Positions 48,478 to 56,881 of a stretch of 64,000 nt of DNA are shown piece by piece (the first letter of the stretch is position 1; each line of letters starts with the position of its first letter). A model generated the notes under the pieces. It was not told where the DNA came from and made no database searches. It worked only from the letters and a program-made list of their open reading frames with translations. Source of the stretch: Torulaspora globosa (taxonomy: Eukaryota > Ascomycota > Saccharomycetes > Saccharomycetales > Saccharomycetaceae). Position numbers and translations under genes: made by a program. The DNA is taken from assembly GCF_014133895.1 (NCBI RefSeq), contig NC_050733.1, positions 1-64,000 on the forward strand. Reading direction: 5' to 3'.

Positions 48478-50184
48478 ATGAGCGCTGCTGCTGACTGGAG
48501 GGAGGCCAAAGATGCTAATGGTAGAATCTACTATTATAATGCGAGGAGCGGCGAGTCGCGATGGGAAAAGCCGCAAGAAATGCTATCTGAGCAGGAATTG
48601 GAACTGCTGAAACACGGCTGGAAAAGTTCCAGGACTGCAGATGGTAAGCTGTATTACTATAATGTTAAAACCAAGGAGTCGCGCTGGGACGCGCCAACTT
48701 TTGAAGCTGAAGAGAACCTAGAGGAAACCAAACAAGAAGCTGAGGTTGCCAAAAGCACCGAGGTACACGAGGAGAGGGAGAAATATGCAAATGCGTCAAA
48801 AATACTGAATCCTCCGCAGCGGACGAAGGAGGAGGCCGAGGGAGAGTTTATCAAAATGCTGCAGGAAAATCAGGTGGACTCGACATGGTCGTTTGGTAAG
48901 ATCATATCTGAGCTGGGGGCCTCGGACCCTAGGTACTGGATGGTTGATGATGACCCGCTATGGAAGCAGCAGATTTTTGAAAAATACCTCTCGAACAGAT
49001 CCGAACATCAGTTGCTGAGGGAACGCGCAGAAACGAGCAAGTTCAAGAGCGCATTCTGGGAAATGCTACGCAGCAAAAAGGAGATCCGATATTACACAAG
49101 GTGGCTGACCGCCAAGAGACTGATTGCAAATGAGACAATTTATAAACACTCAGTGGTAAGGGAAAGCGTCAAGAAAGCGACTTTCCTAGAGTATGTCGAC
49201 AGTCTAGCGCGAGAACGCGAAGAAGAACATTCTCAGACCAAAAAGCAGGCCCTGAAGGAGCTAGAAGAATATCTGCGAGGAATCATGTCCTCCTCTGACG
49301 CTCCTGTGAACGGCTCCCAACTGCCTGTCGTTAGTTGGCAACATCTACTCGACAACTACCTGTTCGAAAAGAACAAACGGTTTGTCGCAAATAAGCATTT
49401 CAAAGTCTTATCCCATGAAGATGTGCTGAACGTTTATCTCCAGTTGGTTCATGAAGTGGAAGATTCGATGAAAGAGGATCTGCGTCGGCTGCAGTCCAAA
49501 AACTACACGAAAGATCGATTAGCTCGTGATCGTTTCAAAGAACTACTGCGATCTTCTGACCTTCACATAAGAGCGGATTCCAAGTGGAAAGATGTGTATC
49601 CCGCTTTTAAGAACGATCCAAAGTTTCTTCGCATGTTGGGAACTTCTGGTTCGTCCGCTTTGGATTTATTCATGGATGTTGTCGAGGAGAAATCTATCAC
49701 TATGAGTGCAAATCGCTCTATTGCGCAAAATTTGCTTATTGAAAAGGGTTTCGAATGGAGCGACGAAGACGAAACCGACAAGTCGCTGATCAAGGAATTA
49801 TTGAGCAAAGAACCCCATTTCCAAGCAATGGACGTAGACGATATCGACTCGACCATAAGGCTCTTGATAAATTTTCGAAAGGAAAAGCAAAAAGAACAGC
49901 TTGAAGTGCAGAGTAGGATATGGGAGCAGAAAAAAAACTACTTTAGGCTGATGTTAAAGAGATTCTATAGAGGTGCTAATGTAAGACCTGATTCATGGGA
50001 AGCTGCTCGCGAGGATTTGAAAAATACTGTGGAGTATAAAGAGCTAGGAGACCAAGATGACGTCAAAAGAGCACTTTTTGACGAGTTTAAAAAGGCGCCC
50101 TCAGAGGACGACCTGCGTGTAAATGCGGCGCCGCAAGCAAGTATGAAGAGACCTCTTAGCTCACGAGTGGAATTGGACTACTAG
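48478..50184 (+). CDS. PRP40: U1 snRNP splicing factor Prp40
   Basis: This 568-residue protein is Prp40, a U1 snRNP component that bridges the 5' splice site with branch-point proteins and RNA polymerase II. Two WW domains stand at the N-terminus (about 5-36 and 46-77), each with GRIYYYN or GKLYYYN and a second Trp (SRWEKP, SRWDAP). FF domains follow, for example TKEEAEGEFIKMLQENQVDSTWSF. It ends in SRVELDY, nearly as in S. cerevisiae. An upstream in-frame TTG is present at 48454, but the ATG at 48478 gives the family start. Confidence 0.96.
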   Translation: MSAAADWREAKDANGRIYYYNARSGESRWEKPQEMLSEQELELLKHGWKSSRTADGKLYYYNVKTKESRWDAPTFEAEENLEETKQEAEVAKSTEVHEEREKYANASKILNPPQRTKEEAEGEFIKMLQENQVDSTWSFGKIISELGASDPRYWMVDDDPLWKQQIFEKYLSNRSEHQLLRERAETSKFKSAFWEMLRSKKEIRYYTRWLTAKRLIANETIYKHSVVRESVKKATFLEYVDSLAREREEEHSQTKKQALKELEEYLRGIMSSSDAPVNGSQLPVVSWQHLLDNYLFEKNKRFVANKHFKVLSHEDVLNVYLQLVHEVEDSMKEDLRRLQSKNYTKDRLARDRFKELLRSSDLHIRADSKWKDVYPAFKNDPKFLRMLGTSGSSALDLFMDVVEEKSITMSANRSIAQNLLIEKGFEWSDEDETDKSLIKELLSKEPHFQAMDVDDIDSTIRLLINFRKEKQKEQLEVQSRIWEQKKNYFRLMLKRFYRGANVRPDSWEAAREDLKNTVEYKELGDQDDVKRALFDEFKKAPSEDDLRVNAAPQASMKRPLSSRVELDY

Positions 50185-50228
50185 CACCAATCAGTTGGTG
50201 CAGCACAAAGTCAGGGAAGAAAAGAGTT

Positions 50229-50735
50229 TCAATCATTACCCAACAAAGCACTTAGTCCCAAGAATCCTATCATTGCAAACTTGGCATATTTATTTTCGGA
50301 GATCCAGATTGTTATGTATCCCAGCTGTGGAACATATCCTTTCACAGTCCCCACAATATCTTTTTCCTTCTGTATGTACAGCTTCCTGTTAGCATACAAC
50401 GGGATATCGTTACCAGCATTGTTGTCACCTTTGGTCAATAGCAACTGCTTCTTCTTGTTCTCGCTGTGGTGCTCTCTAAGGACTCTGTGAACGATGGGAA
50501 TTGACTTCCCCTCCACCTCATAAATGACAATATCACCGATTTTGCTCATTTCGTTTCTATTCCACAGGAAAAGCACATCACCTCTTTGGAATGCTGGCTC
50601 CATTGAACCCGATAGTACCACCACTATGGGCGAGTGCGAGTTTGTAACTATTGACAGTCCTTTCCAAAACATGAAAGCCGACGAAAGCACAAAACATAGT
50701 TTCAGAAATCTCGATAGTTCCAGCCTGATATTCAT
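50229..50735 (-). CDS. SEC11: Signal peptidase complex catalytic subunit
   Basis: This 168-residue protein is Sec11, the ER signal peptidase that removes signal peptides from secretory proteins. The eukaryotic Ser-His-Asp set is visible: Ser44 in [15 protein letters not shown], His83 in [11 protein letters not shown], and Asp residues in [11 protein letters not shown]. An N-terminal hydrophobic anchor spans about 11-31 and a second hydrophobic segment ends the protein. It converges with PRP40 with 44 bases between stops. It is the YIR022W orthologue in the interleaved order. Confidence 0.97.
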   Translation of the reverse strand: MNIRLELSRFLKLCFVLSSAFMFWKGLSIVTNSHSPIVVVLSGSMEPAFQRGDVLFLWNRNEMSKIGDIVIYEVEGKSIPIVHRVLREHHSENKKKQLLLTKGDNNAGNDIPLYANRKLYIQKEKDIVGTVKGYVPQLGYITIWISENKYAKFAMIGFLGLSALLGND

Positions 50736-50846
50736 TATGTCCAGAATAACCGTTTAAGAGTACTAATAGGCAGTCTCACAACCCAGTTTACTGTTTTAAT
50801 GGGGTATCTCAGTAGCGAATTGATCTACACTGTTCGCGCAAGGCTT

Positions 50847-50853
50847 CGGGTAA
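50847..50853 (+). promoter_or_regulatory. Reb1 site (CGGGTAA)
   Basis: An exact Reb1 core lies 112 bases upstream of SEC11, in the 207-base spacer to the end of the next gene. Confidence 0.6.
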
Positions 50854-50942
50854 CGTAAAGACAAGAACTTCAAGACAGAAAAGGTGAAAACTTCTCTAGA
50901 TTGTCTACTGAACAATGCTCTATCTCCGTTTTTATATACAAG

Positions 50943-52070
50943 CTATTCGTAATCATCTTCTTCGGGAGGCTCTAATTCCGTAAGTCTGTTACTGGTACCT
51001 TCTTGGAATTTTTCAAGCGCTACCTTCTTCTTCTTGCAATACTCGTTGAAGTCAGCTAGCACGTTTTGATCGTACTTGCCCTTTTCTTTCAGGACTATGT
51101 TGCGAACTTCCTCATACGCCCTGAGCCACTCCATCCATGCCAGTCCATGCAAGAACGCGTCAGCCAAGTCGTCGTCTTTCCTCGCTCCCGCTTTGGGCCC
51201 CAAGCCGGCACAATCCCAGAGCTTGAACTTGCGATTCCCAAGTATGTGGGATTTTAACCTTTGGCTCCAGTCTGGCGTCAACGTAATCAGTTTTTCATCG
51301 GTGAGACCCACGGCACCCTCTAGCAGTCTTTTCACAAGGTTTATTTTGATCGACTTGGATAGTCTGTTCGAGTTCATTTTGAGCTTTGATTCCTCAGAAT
51401 CTTCCGGGAAGTTTTGAGAGAGCGCCTTCCTTGTCGGCGTGAGGCTGCACCAATAAGAAGTCATTCTTTGAGGATCGGACGATGCTACCATGTAGTTTAG
51501 TTTTGGTAATCCCTGGTTGAACCTTATCTTATTTTCAAGATTTGAAAAGAGAACCTGCTCCAGGATATTAACCTTCAAGATCGGCTCCAAAATAGTCTTT
51601 GATGACATCGATCTCGCTCTTTGCCTTTCGATTGTGAAGGCATCCGGTACAGGCAACTCAGTGGTTAGGTACTCAGTTAGGTTGTATATCACATCGGAAG
51701 TATCCCTTGGGTTCAATGTCATAGTGTAGCGATTTTCTGGCATAAATTTTTCTTTGAGCTGAATCTTATTCCAATCTAGCAACAATGGTAGTTTCTGATC
51801 GCTAGCCCATGAGAATCGGGCAAAGGCAAAATTAGCAATGCCAGCATCAATCGCGAGTACCGAGACTACATTATTCTGCTCTTTCCGTTTCCGTAGCTCC
51901 TCCAAAAATGCGGCTTGGAACAGTATATTTTCCCTACTGGTGGACTTATTCGTTCCCTGCGCTGCCCCAATAAATAGCGCCAATCGCTTTAAAGTGCGAG
52001 CATTGGCTTTTCGACAGTAGAGATCCACTGCTTCCAACGCATTCCTTTGCAGAAGAGATCGCTGAACCAT
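50943..52070 (-). CDS. CCE1: Mitochondrial RuvC-like resolvase, CCE1/MRS1 ancestor
   Basis: This 375-residue protein matches the Cce1/Mrs1 family. Cce1 resolves Holliday junctions in mitochondrial DNA; its S. cerevisiae paralogue Mrs1 helps group I intron splicing. The RuvC-type acidic residues are present: Asp75 in VLAIDAGIANFAF, Glu in FTIERQRARSMSS, and the Asp cluster in RKDDDLADAFLHG, so nuclease activity is plausible. The segment LKVNILEQVLFSNLENK is highly typical. A GTG stands one codon before the ATG at 52070. The locus corresponds to both YKL011C (CCE1) and YIR021W (MRS1), so this represents the unduplicated ancestor. Confidence 0.93.
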   Translation of the reverse strand: MVQRSLLQRNALEAVDLYCRKANARTLKRLALFIGAAQGTNKSTSRENILFQAAFLEELRKRKEQNNVVSVLAIDAGIANFAFARFSWASDQKLPLLLDWNKIQLKEKFMPENRYTMTLNPRDTSDVIYNLTEYLTTELPVPDAFTIERQRARSMSSKTILEPILKVNILEQVLFSNLENKIRFNQGLPKLNYMVASSDPQRMTSYWCSLTPTRKALSQNFPEDSEESKLKMNSNRLSKSIKINLVKRLLEGAVGLTDEKLITLTPDWSQRLKSHILGNRKFKLWDCAGLGPKAGARKDDDLADAFLHGLAWMEWLRAYEEVRNIVLKEKGKYDQNVLADFNEYCKKKKVALEKFQEGTSNRLTELEPPEEDDYE

Positions 52071-52238
52071 CACTTTTCTGCTTTCATGTTGTCTTCAACT
52101 GAACCGTATTATCTGTCTTCTTTCTTCACAACATTACTGTGCGCGCCAGGCGACAGCGTCAGTGACAAAATAAATGGCACAAAGGTCAAATAACAAGAAC
52201 AATCCAAAGTCGTTACCCAACAAATCCCAGATTGCAGA

Positions 52239-53168
52239 ATGGCAGACCGTCAAAAATCGACGGCCGATTATGACGACGATCACTTCAGGCCAGCGAGACG
52301 GAAGCAGCATCTGAGAAGAAGCAAAGGCGATAGACCATCCACAGGAAGGCGAACGCTCAAACAAGCTTTTAGGGACTACAGGGCAAAGAGAAAAAGCGCT
52401 GGCTCTCCTGTAGAGGGACATTATTCAATAAGAAGATGGAAGAACAGAAGCCGTAGAGTGGTGAAAAATCCTGACGGAGAAGCAACTTTTCACCAGACAG
52501 CGAAGGAGGAGCCGTCACAGGTTTTGCCGGGCATATGTCAAGTGTCTCAACCAATATTGCCTCCAAAGATACATTATCGCGAGCAGGCCTCCACAGAGTC
52601 GTTGCTTCTTGAAGCCGAAGAGCCCATGCCTAGATTGGGTGAGCCGCGATTCGTCCCGCTGCTTTTTGATCAGCCTGCCGCTGGCACGTCGAGATCAAAG
52701 TCTGCTCCCGTCAATTCACTGGAAGGCCGCATAGAACTGGCAAGCTTCCATGTCGCGTCACTACCTCGAGAATTTCCACCAGCGCAGGCCGAAACTGAGT
52801 TGTTTCCATTGAACAATGGAGGCCACAGACAGCAGATACAAGTAACAGACGTTACTACGACATCTATTTCAAGAACAGCCTCGACAGTGAGCACAAAGCT
52901 TACAACCGAGCCAAAAGCTGGAACTGACTCAGCTGGCAATGGAGTCATGAAAAGACTGGGAGCTTCATTTTCGTCATTTTTCAGCTTTGCAATCCCAAAA
53001 AAGGTATCCTCACAGCATATATATGATTCGGGGGAGAATAGCAGAGGTCTGTCCTCACCATTTTTCAAAAGCAAGCATTCTATTGAAAAGGGCTTTACTC
53101 CACCTAGGGGTTCCATTGACTACGTGGATTATTCGATCTATGGCAATCACGCTAAGTACTTCATATGA
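52239..53168 (+). CDS. Hypothetical protein, 309 residues, basic N-terminus
   Basis: I do not recognise this protein. It has an ATG start 168 bases from the divergent CCE1/MRS1 gene. The first 95 residues are very Arg/Lys-rich (RRKQHLRRSKGD, IRRWKNRSRRVV). The middle is Ser/Thr/Pro-rich and looks disordered. The last 75 residues contain a hydrophobic patch (LGASFSSFFSFAIPKKV) and a Tyr-rich end (SIDYVDYSIYGNHAKYFI). No domain, zinc site or full-length membrane span is evident. It sits exactly at a junction between two ancestral synteny blocks. It is probably real, given its length, its ATG and protein-like composition. Confidence 0.7.
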   Translation: MADRQKSTADYDDDHFRPARRKQHLRRSKGDRPSTGRRTLKQAFRDYRAKRKSAGSPVEGHYSIRRWKNRSRRVVKNPDGEATFHQTAKEEPSQVLPGICQVSQPILPPKIHYREQASTESLLLEAEEPMPRLGEPRFVPLLFDQPAAGTSRSKSAPVNSLEGRIELASFHVASLPREFPPAQAETELFPLNNGGHRQQIQVTDVTTTSISRTASTVSTKLTTEPKAGTDSAGNGVMKRLGASFSSFFSFAIPKKVSSQHIYDSGENSRGLSSPFFKSKHSIEKGFTPPRGSIDYVDYSIYGNHAKYFI

Positions 53169-53520
53169 CTATCGCTACAAAATCGAACCGTTCTATGGTT
53201 TTGCTTTAATTTACATTTGTCGAACTAAACGTAAAACTACCTTGAATTGTTTCGTTTGAAGCGACGAGGTTTCACCTTATATCAGCAGTCCCATTTGACT
53301 AAGTAATGTACACTTGTAGAATCCAGGATGTAGCACAAGGAGAACTGATTGTCGTCTAAGTTAGGCTTTTTGATACCTTTTACCGGTGGCAGAGCTGTAC
53401 TTGTTGGTGCTTTGCGCTGTTGAGGTTTCTATACCTTTGTCAGTTGAAGAAGACAACGTTAGAAGTCCGCTCTGACTAATAATTGTGTATTTTCACAAGG
53501 TGAAAGAAATAAAGGATTTA
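53169..53520. promoter_or_regulatory. Intergenic region upstream of CAB3
   Basis: These 352 bases separate two plus-strand genes and presumably contain the CAB3 promoter. I see no further gene or strong known site. Confidence 0.45.
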
Positions 53521-55047
53521 ATGAGTGAAGAGAAGCGTCTAGAGGCACCCGCGCGCTCTGGTACAAGCACTGTAAACGCTGGTGGAGAAGATATCAAAAA
53601 ACCAGTTTCGATATTAAATAACTGGCGCAATGCCAAGCCCACAGTGCGAAAAGAGCAAGATAATAGGCCGGTTTATTATAAGACCCAGCTTGCCCATGCC
53701 TCTAACGAGGATCTGGAGGAGGCGTCAAGACCTGCCAAGTCGGAACTTTCATCGGATTCAAGTAGCTCCATCCCTCGTTATTCATCTTTTGACAAGTATA
53801 AGGGCTTAAATGGCAATGGCAGAAGCAGCCAGAAGCTGAAGGTTCTAACGGACACACCAGTGGACAGCTCACCTCAAAAATCCAGCAGTGCTTCGTCCAA
53901 TACTGCGGTGTCGTTTACCGTATCAAATGGAGCCAAGATTTCCCACCACAGATATTCTATCAGTGCCAAACCAGGCAGATCCTCTCTCTCAAACTCGCCA
54001 AATGCTAGCACGGATCAGCTGGTAGTGAAAGCAGAATCACCGTCGGAGGAGAAGAACTCGATTGTACATATGCCAGGAGACTTCATCTACTTCGAACCCC
54101 GAGTCAAGTCCCATAACGCTGGTAACCATGAAAACGCAGTCGATGCGTCACCACAGATACCTCGAAAGGAGGTTATAAAACCATTGACGGGCCCTCAGGT
54201 CCCCTTCATGGAATTTTTCCAAAAGCAAGATGATAAAAAGTTTCACATATTACTAGGTGCTACAGGTTCAGTAGCCACTATAAAAGTTCCCCTGATAATT
54301 GACAAGTTGTTCAAAATATACACAAGAGAAAAAGTCTCCATCCAGCTGATTGTCACCAAACCTGCGGAGCATTTCCTCAAGGGTTTGAAAATATCAACCG
54401 ATGTCAAGATATGGCGAGAAGAAGACGAATGGTCTGGTTTCAGAAAGTTGGGTGACCCAGTTTTGCATCACGAGTTGAGAAGATGGGCAGACATATTCCT
54501 GATTGCTCCACTGTCCGCCAACTCTCTTGCGAAAATAGCGAATGGTATGTGCGATAACCTGCTGACGTCAATCTTGAGAGACTGGACACCGTCGACGCCC
54601 GTGCTGGTGGCACCTGCGATGAACACGTTCATGTATATCAACCCCATGACAAAGACCCATCTGAAAATTCTACAAGAGGATGCTCCCTTCATAACGGTCT
54701 TGAAGCCAGTTGAAAAGGTTCTGATATGTGGTGACATAGGTATGGGAGGGATGAGAGAATGGAATGATATTGTAGAGATTTTACGGCGTCGGATCGCGGA
54801 GCTATGCAAAGCTAACGAAAATGATGTAGACGACGGAGAGGACGATGAGGAAGAAGAGGACGAGGAAGATGAAGAAGAAGAGGACGATCGGGATTCAAAT
54901 CGCCCAAATGCAGATCGAGATGGCGACGAAGATGAAGATGACGATGAAGATGACGAAGACGATGACGATGATGATGACGAAGACGAGGACGAATATGAGG
55001 ACGATGGCGAGAAGGCAGATGATACAATGGGTTCTCGAAAAACCTAA
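53521..55047 (+). CDS. CAB3: Phosphopantothenoylcysteine decarboxylase subunit Cab3
   Basis: This 508-residue protein belongs to the Cab3/Sis2/Vhs3 group. In S. cerevisiae these form a mixed trimer that makes 4'-phosphopantetheine for coenzyme A. The first 220 residues are disordered. The flavoprotein domain spans about 235-430, with LGATGSVATIKVP. It carries the Cab3-type residues Asn368 in PAMNTFMYINPM and Cys403 in LICGDIGMGG, and also the His of the family at 316 (VLHHELRRW). A long Asp/Glu tail ends the protein. Presence of the Asn and Cys, which Sis2 and Vhs3 lack, and adjacency to CYT2 (YKL088W-YKL087C) support CAB3. The first ATG is at 53521; the in-frame GTG upstream is ignored. Confidence 0.93.
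   Translation: MSEEKRLEAPARSGTSTVNAGGEDIKKPVSILNNWRNAKPTVRKEQDNRPVYYKTQLAHASNEDLEEASRPAKSELSSDSSSSIPRYSSFDKYKGLNGNGRSSQKLKVLTDTPVDSSPQKSSSASSNTAVSFTVSNGAKISHHRYSISAKPGRSSLSNSPNASTDQLVVKAESPSEEKNSIVHMPGDFIYFEPRVKSHNAGNHENAVDASPQIPRKEVIKPLTGPQVPFMEFFQKQDDKKFHILLGATGSVATIKVPLIIDKLFKIYTREKVSIQLIVTKPAEHFLKGLKISTDVKIWREEDEWSGFRKLGDPVLHHELRRWADIFLIAPLSANSLAKIANGMCDNLLTSILRDWTPSTPVLVAPAMNTFMYINPMTKTHLKILQEDAPFITVLKPVEKVLICGDIGMGGMREWNDIVEILRRRIAELCKANENDVDDGEDDEEEEDEEDEEEEDDRDSNRPNADRDGDEDEDDDEDDEDDDDDDDEDEDEYEDDGEKADDTMGSRKT
54823..55023 (+). repeat. Acidic-tail low-complexity DNA (GAN-type trinucleotides)
   Basis: The 3' end of CAB3 is built of GAT, GAC, GAA and GAG codons, giving a purine-rich degenerate trinucleotide tract of about 200 bases. 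It produces His/Arg/Leu-rich shadow frames on the other strand that are not genes. Confidence 0.85.
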
Positions 55048-55360
55048 AGCTTCGGCCTCAGTAGGAAACTTTCGAAAAGAGGGATTGGAGGCTCCGCAGC
55101 ACTTGCAGAACGGCCATAACGGTTCTCGAATCCTCTCGCAGCAGGTTAGCGGGAACTGCGGTGCGATAAGTCCTTCTGAATAACTGAACTGCAATCAAAC
55201 TGCTGTTAGCACCGAGTTTGCGATTCCAACCGGGTAACGGGAAGTTTGAAAAGTTTTCTACAATCAAGCTCTCTTTATAAGTGATTTGACGATAAGTATA
55301 TAGCTGGCTTGGTACAAGTAATGTAACGTATTGTAACGCTTGAGGATAAAATAAAGTACT
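55048..55360. promoter_or_regulatory. CAB3-TIM10 spacer
   Basis: These 313 bases hold the 3' flank of CAB3 and the TIM10 promoter with a Reb1 site at 55231. No gene is seen. Confidence 0.5.
55231..55237 (+). promoter_or_regulatory. Reb1 site (CGGGTAA)
   Basis: An exact Reb1 core lies 124 bases upstream of the TIM10 ATG. Confidence 0.6.
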
Positions 55361-55645
55361 ATGTCTTTCCTGGGTTTCGGAGGCAATGCTCAACCACAAC
55401 TTTCTTCGCAACAAAAAATTCAGGCTGCCGAGGCAGAACTAGACCTTGTCACTGATATGTTCAACAAATTGGTAGATAACTGTCACAAGAAGTGCATCAC
55501 TGCGGCATACAGCGAGGGCGAACTGAATAAGAACGAGTCCAACTGTCTAGACAGATGTGTTGCCAAATATTTCGAGACCAATGTCAAGGTCGGCGAGCAT
55601 ATGCAACAGATGGGACAACATTTCAATGCTGCTGGCAGAGTCTAG
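55361..55645 (+). CDS. TIM10: Mitochondrial intermembrane-space chaperone Tim10
   Basis: This 94-residue small Tim protein works with Tim9 to carry hydrophobic precursors through the intermembrane space to the TIM22 complex. The twin CX3C motif is complete (Cys41-Cys45, Cys62-Cys66), and the sequence [20 protein letters not shown] is almost the same as in S. cerevisiae. In S. cerevisiae TIM10 is next to GPA1 on the same strand (YHR005C-A, YHR005C). Here the two are still in that order and orientation, with CYT2 between them. Confidence 0.97.
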   Translation: MSFLGFGGNAQPQLSSQQKIQAAEAELDLVTDMFNKLVDNCHKKCITAAYSEGELNKNESNCLDRCVAKYFETNVKVGEHMQQMGQHFNAAGRV

Positions 55646-55737
55646 GAGACCAGAACTTGCACGCATTTCTCATGTATATATACAAATAATCACTATGTTA
55701 ATCGATGCCTATTTACAGGTAGTTCTTTTGCGCCGCC

Positions 55738-56478
55738 TCAAAGGCCGAGCGACTTGCAAACACGCAAGCGAACGCCCTCGAACGAGTTGAGCTTAGGCCT
55801 CACATCCAGATATATGTTGGGTCCCAGCGTCTCGCTGTCCTCGTGGTAGAAATCTATCACGTAATCGATCGTCTTGCCGCACCTGTCCACGGTCCAGTCA
55901 TGTCTATCGAACGGCTTAGAGTAGCCCAGGAGGGCGCTCCTAAACCAAGCCCGCGGCGTCAGCTTCCTGGCGTCGCCCTTGAAGCTTGTCAGCTGTATGC
56001 CACCGCAGGCCTCGCCGCCCTGGTCCTTCTCCCACAGCCTTATGCTGTTCCATACACGCTCGTTCACCGAGTTGTGCAAGGGAACCACAGTTTTCATGTC
56101 GTCAGAGCTGGGATCCCATTTCTTACGCAACATAGCTTCAAAAAACTGCTTCTCCGACGGATACACCCAATTGGCTCCCGTGCCGGTCCTCGGAATCGAC
56201 GATATCTCGCGCTCCTCCGGCAACTTCACGCTAGTATGGTACACGGGCTTCTCCGGCAGCTCGTCAGACGAGCATTCCACGTCTTCAGCGGCCGAAGACG
56301 CATGCTTGAGCCACACAGACCTTGCACTGTGGTCCACCGGACACTTTTCCTTCCCAGCATCCGCTTCTTCCGCCTGTTTCAGCCAGACCTGTCTAGCCTC
56401 ATGGTCCACCGGGCATTTCGAGCCCTCCTCGTCTTGCGGATCCGCCATACTCACCACGCTCTCGACTTCCGTACTCAT
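55738..56478 (-). CDS. CYT2: Cytochrome c1 haem lyase with two CPV motifs
   Basis: This 246-residue haem lyase attaches haem to cytochrome c1 in the mitochondrial intermembrane space. The segment [24 protein letters not shown] and the [12 protein letters not shown] region identify Cyt2 instead of the cytochrome c lyase Cyc3. The N-terminus has two haem-regulatory CPV motifs, Cys22 and Cys46, inside a 24-residue tandem repeat ([28 protein letters not shown]). In my recollection S. cerevisiae Cyt2 has a single such motif. The first ATG is at 56478, with an in-frame GTG three codons upstream. It is the YKL087C orthologue, divergent from GPA1. Confidence 0.93.
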   Translation of the reverse strand: MSTEVESVVSMADPQDEEGSKCPVDHEARQVWLKQAEEADAGKEKCPVDHSARSVWLKHASSAAEDVECSSDELPEKPVYHTSVKLPEEREISSIPRTGTGANWVYPSEKQFFEAMLRKKWDPSSDDMKTVVPLHNSVNERVWNSIRLWEKDQGGEACGGIQLTSFKGDARKLTPRAWFRSALLGYSKPFDRHDWTVDRCGKTIDYVIDFYHEDSETLGPNIYLDVRPKLNSFEGVRLRVCKSLGL

Positions 56479-56881
56479 CACTGCCACAGCTCACTTCTAT
56501 ATCTATCATATAGCTATCATGAGAACCTTCGTACACAATGACACCTCCAACATATATATGAAACGGACCAGCCGTCGAGATGAGCAGCGACTGCTAGCAT
56601 TGAGGAAGCTGGGACGGCTATCCGGCAGCCAGACCATCAGCAGCGCTCGGCATCGAGCTCACGCTGCTTCCTTGCAAGTTTCCGTTTGATCGAGCGGTTC
56701 TTGATGAAGTAGGCCCCAAAAACTGCAAGAATGCCGTAAACCCACGCCCATTGACGATGCTGAAACACCAAGACAGGGCCCACGGGTCGGTGCGATTACT
56801 ATATGTGCTGCGGTGACGGGAGCAGCGGAGTCTGGCACTCTTGTACTAGCGTCGAACTGGCAAGAAAGCGGTGAGTGAGCG
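56479..56881. promoter_or_regulatory. Divergent CYT2/GPA1 promoter
   Basis: These 403 bases lie between the start codons of CYT2 and GPA1. They include a pheromone response element close to GPA1. Frames crossing the region are antisense shadows of its neighbours. Confidence 0.55.
56761..56767 (+). promoter_or_regulatory. Pheromone response element (TGAAACA)
   Basis: TGAAACA is the Ste12 site. It lies 115 bases upstream of GPA1, and a near match (TGAAACG) occurs about 200 bases further upstream. GPA1 is pheromone-inducible in S. cerevisiae, so site and gene agree. Confidence 0.6.

Noticed and set aside
54812..55194. His/Arg/Leu-rich and Met/Lys/Thr-rich frames over the CAB3 tail
   Set aside because: They are frame shadows of the Asp/Glu codon run and have no independent support.
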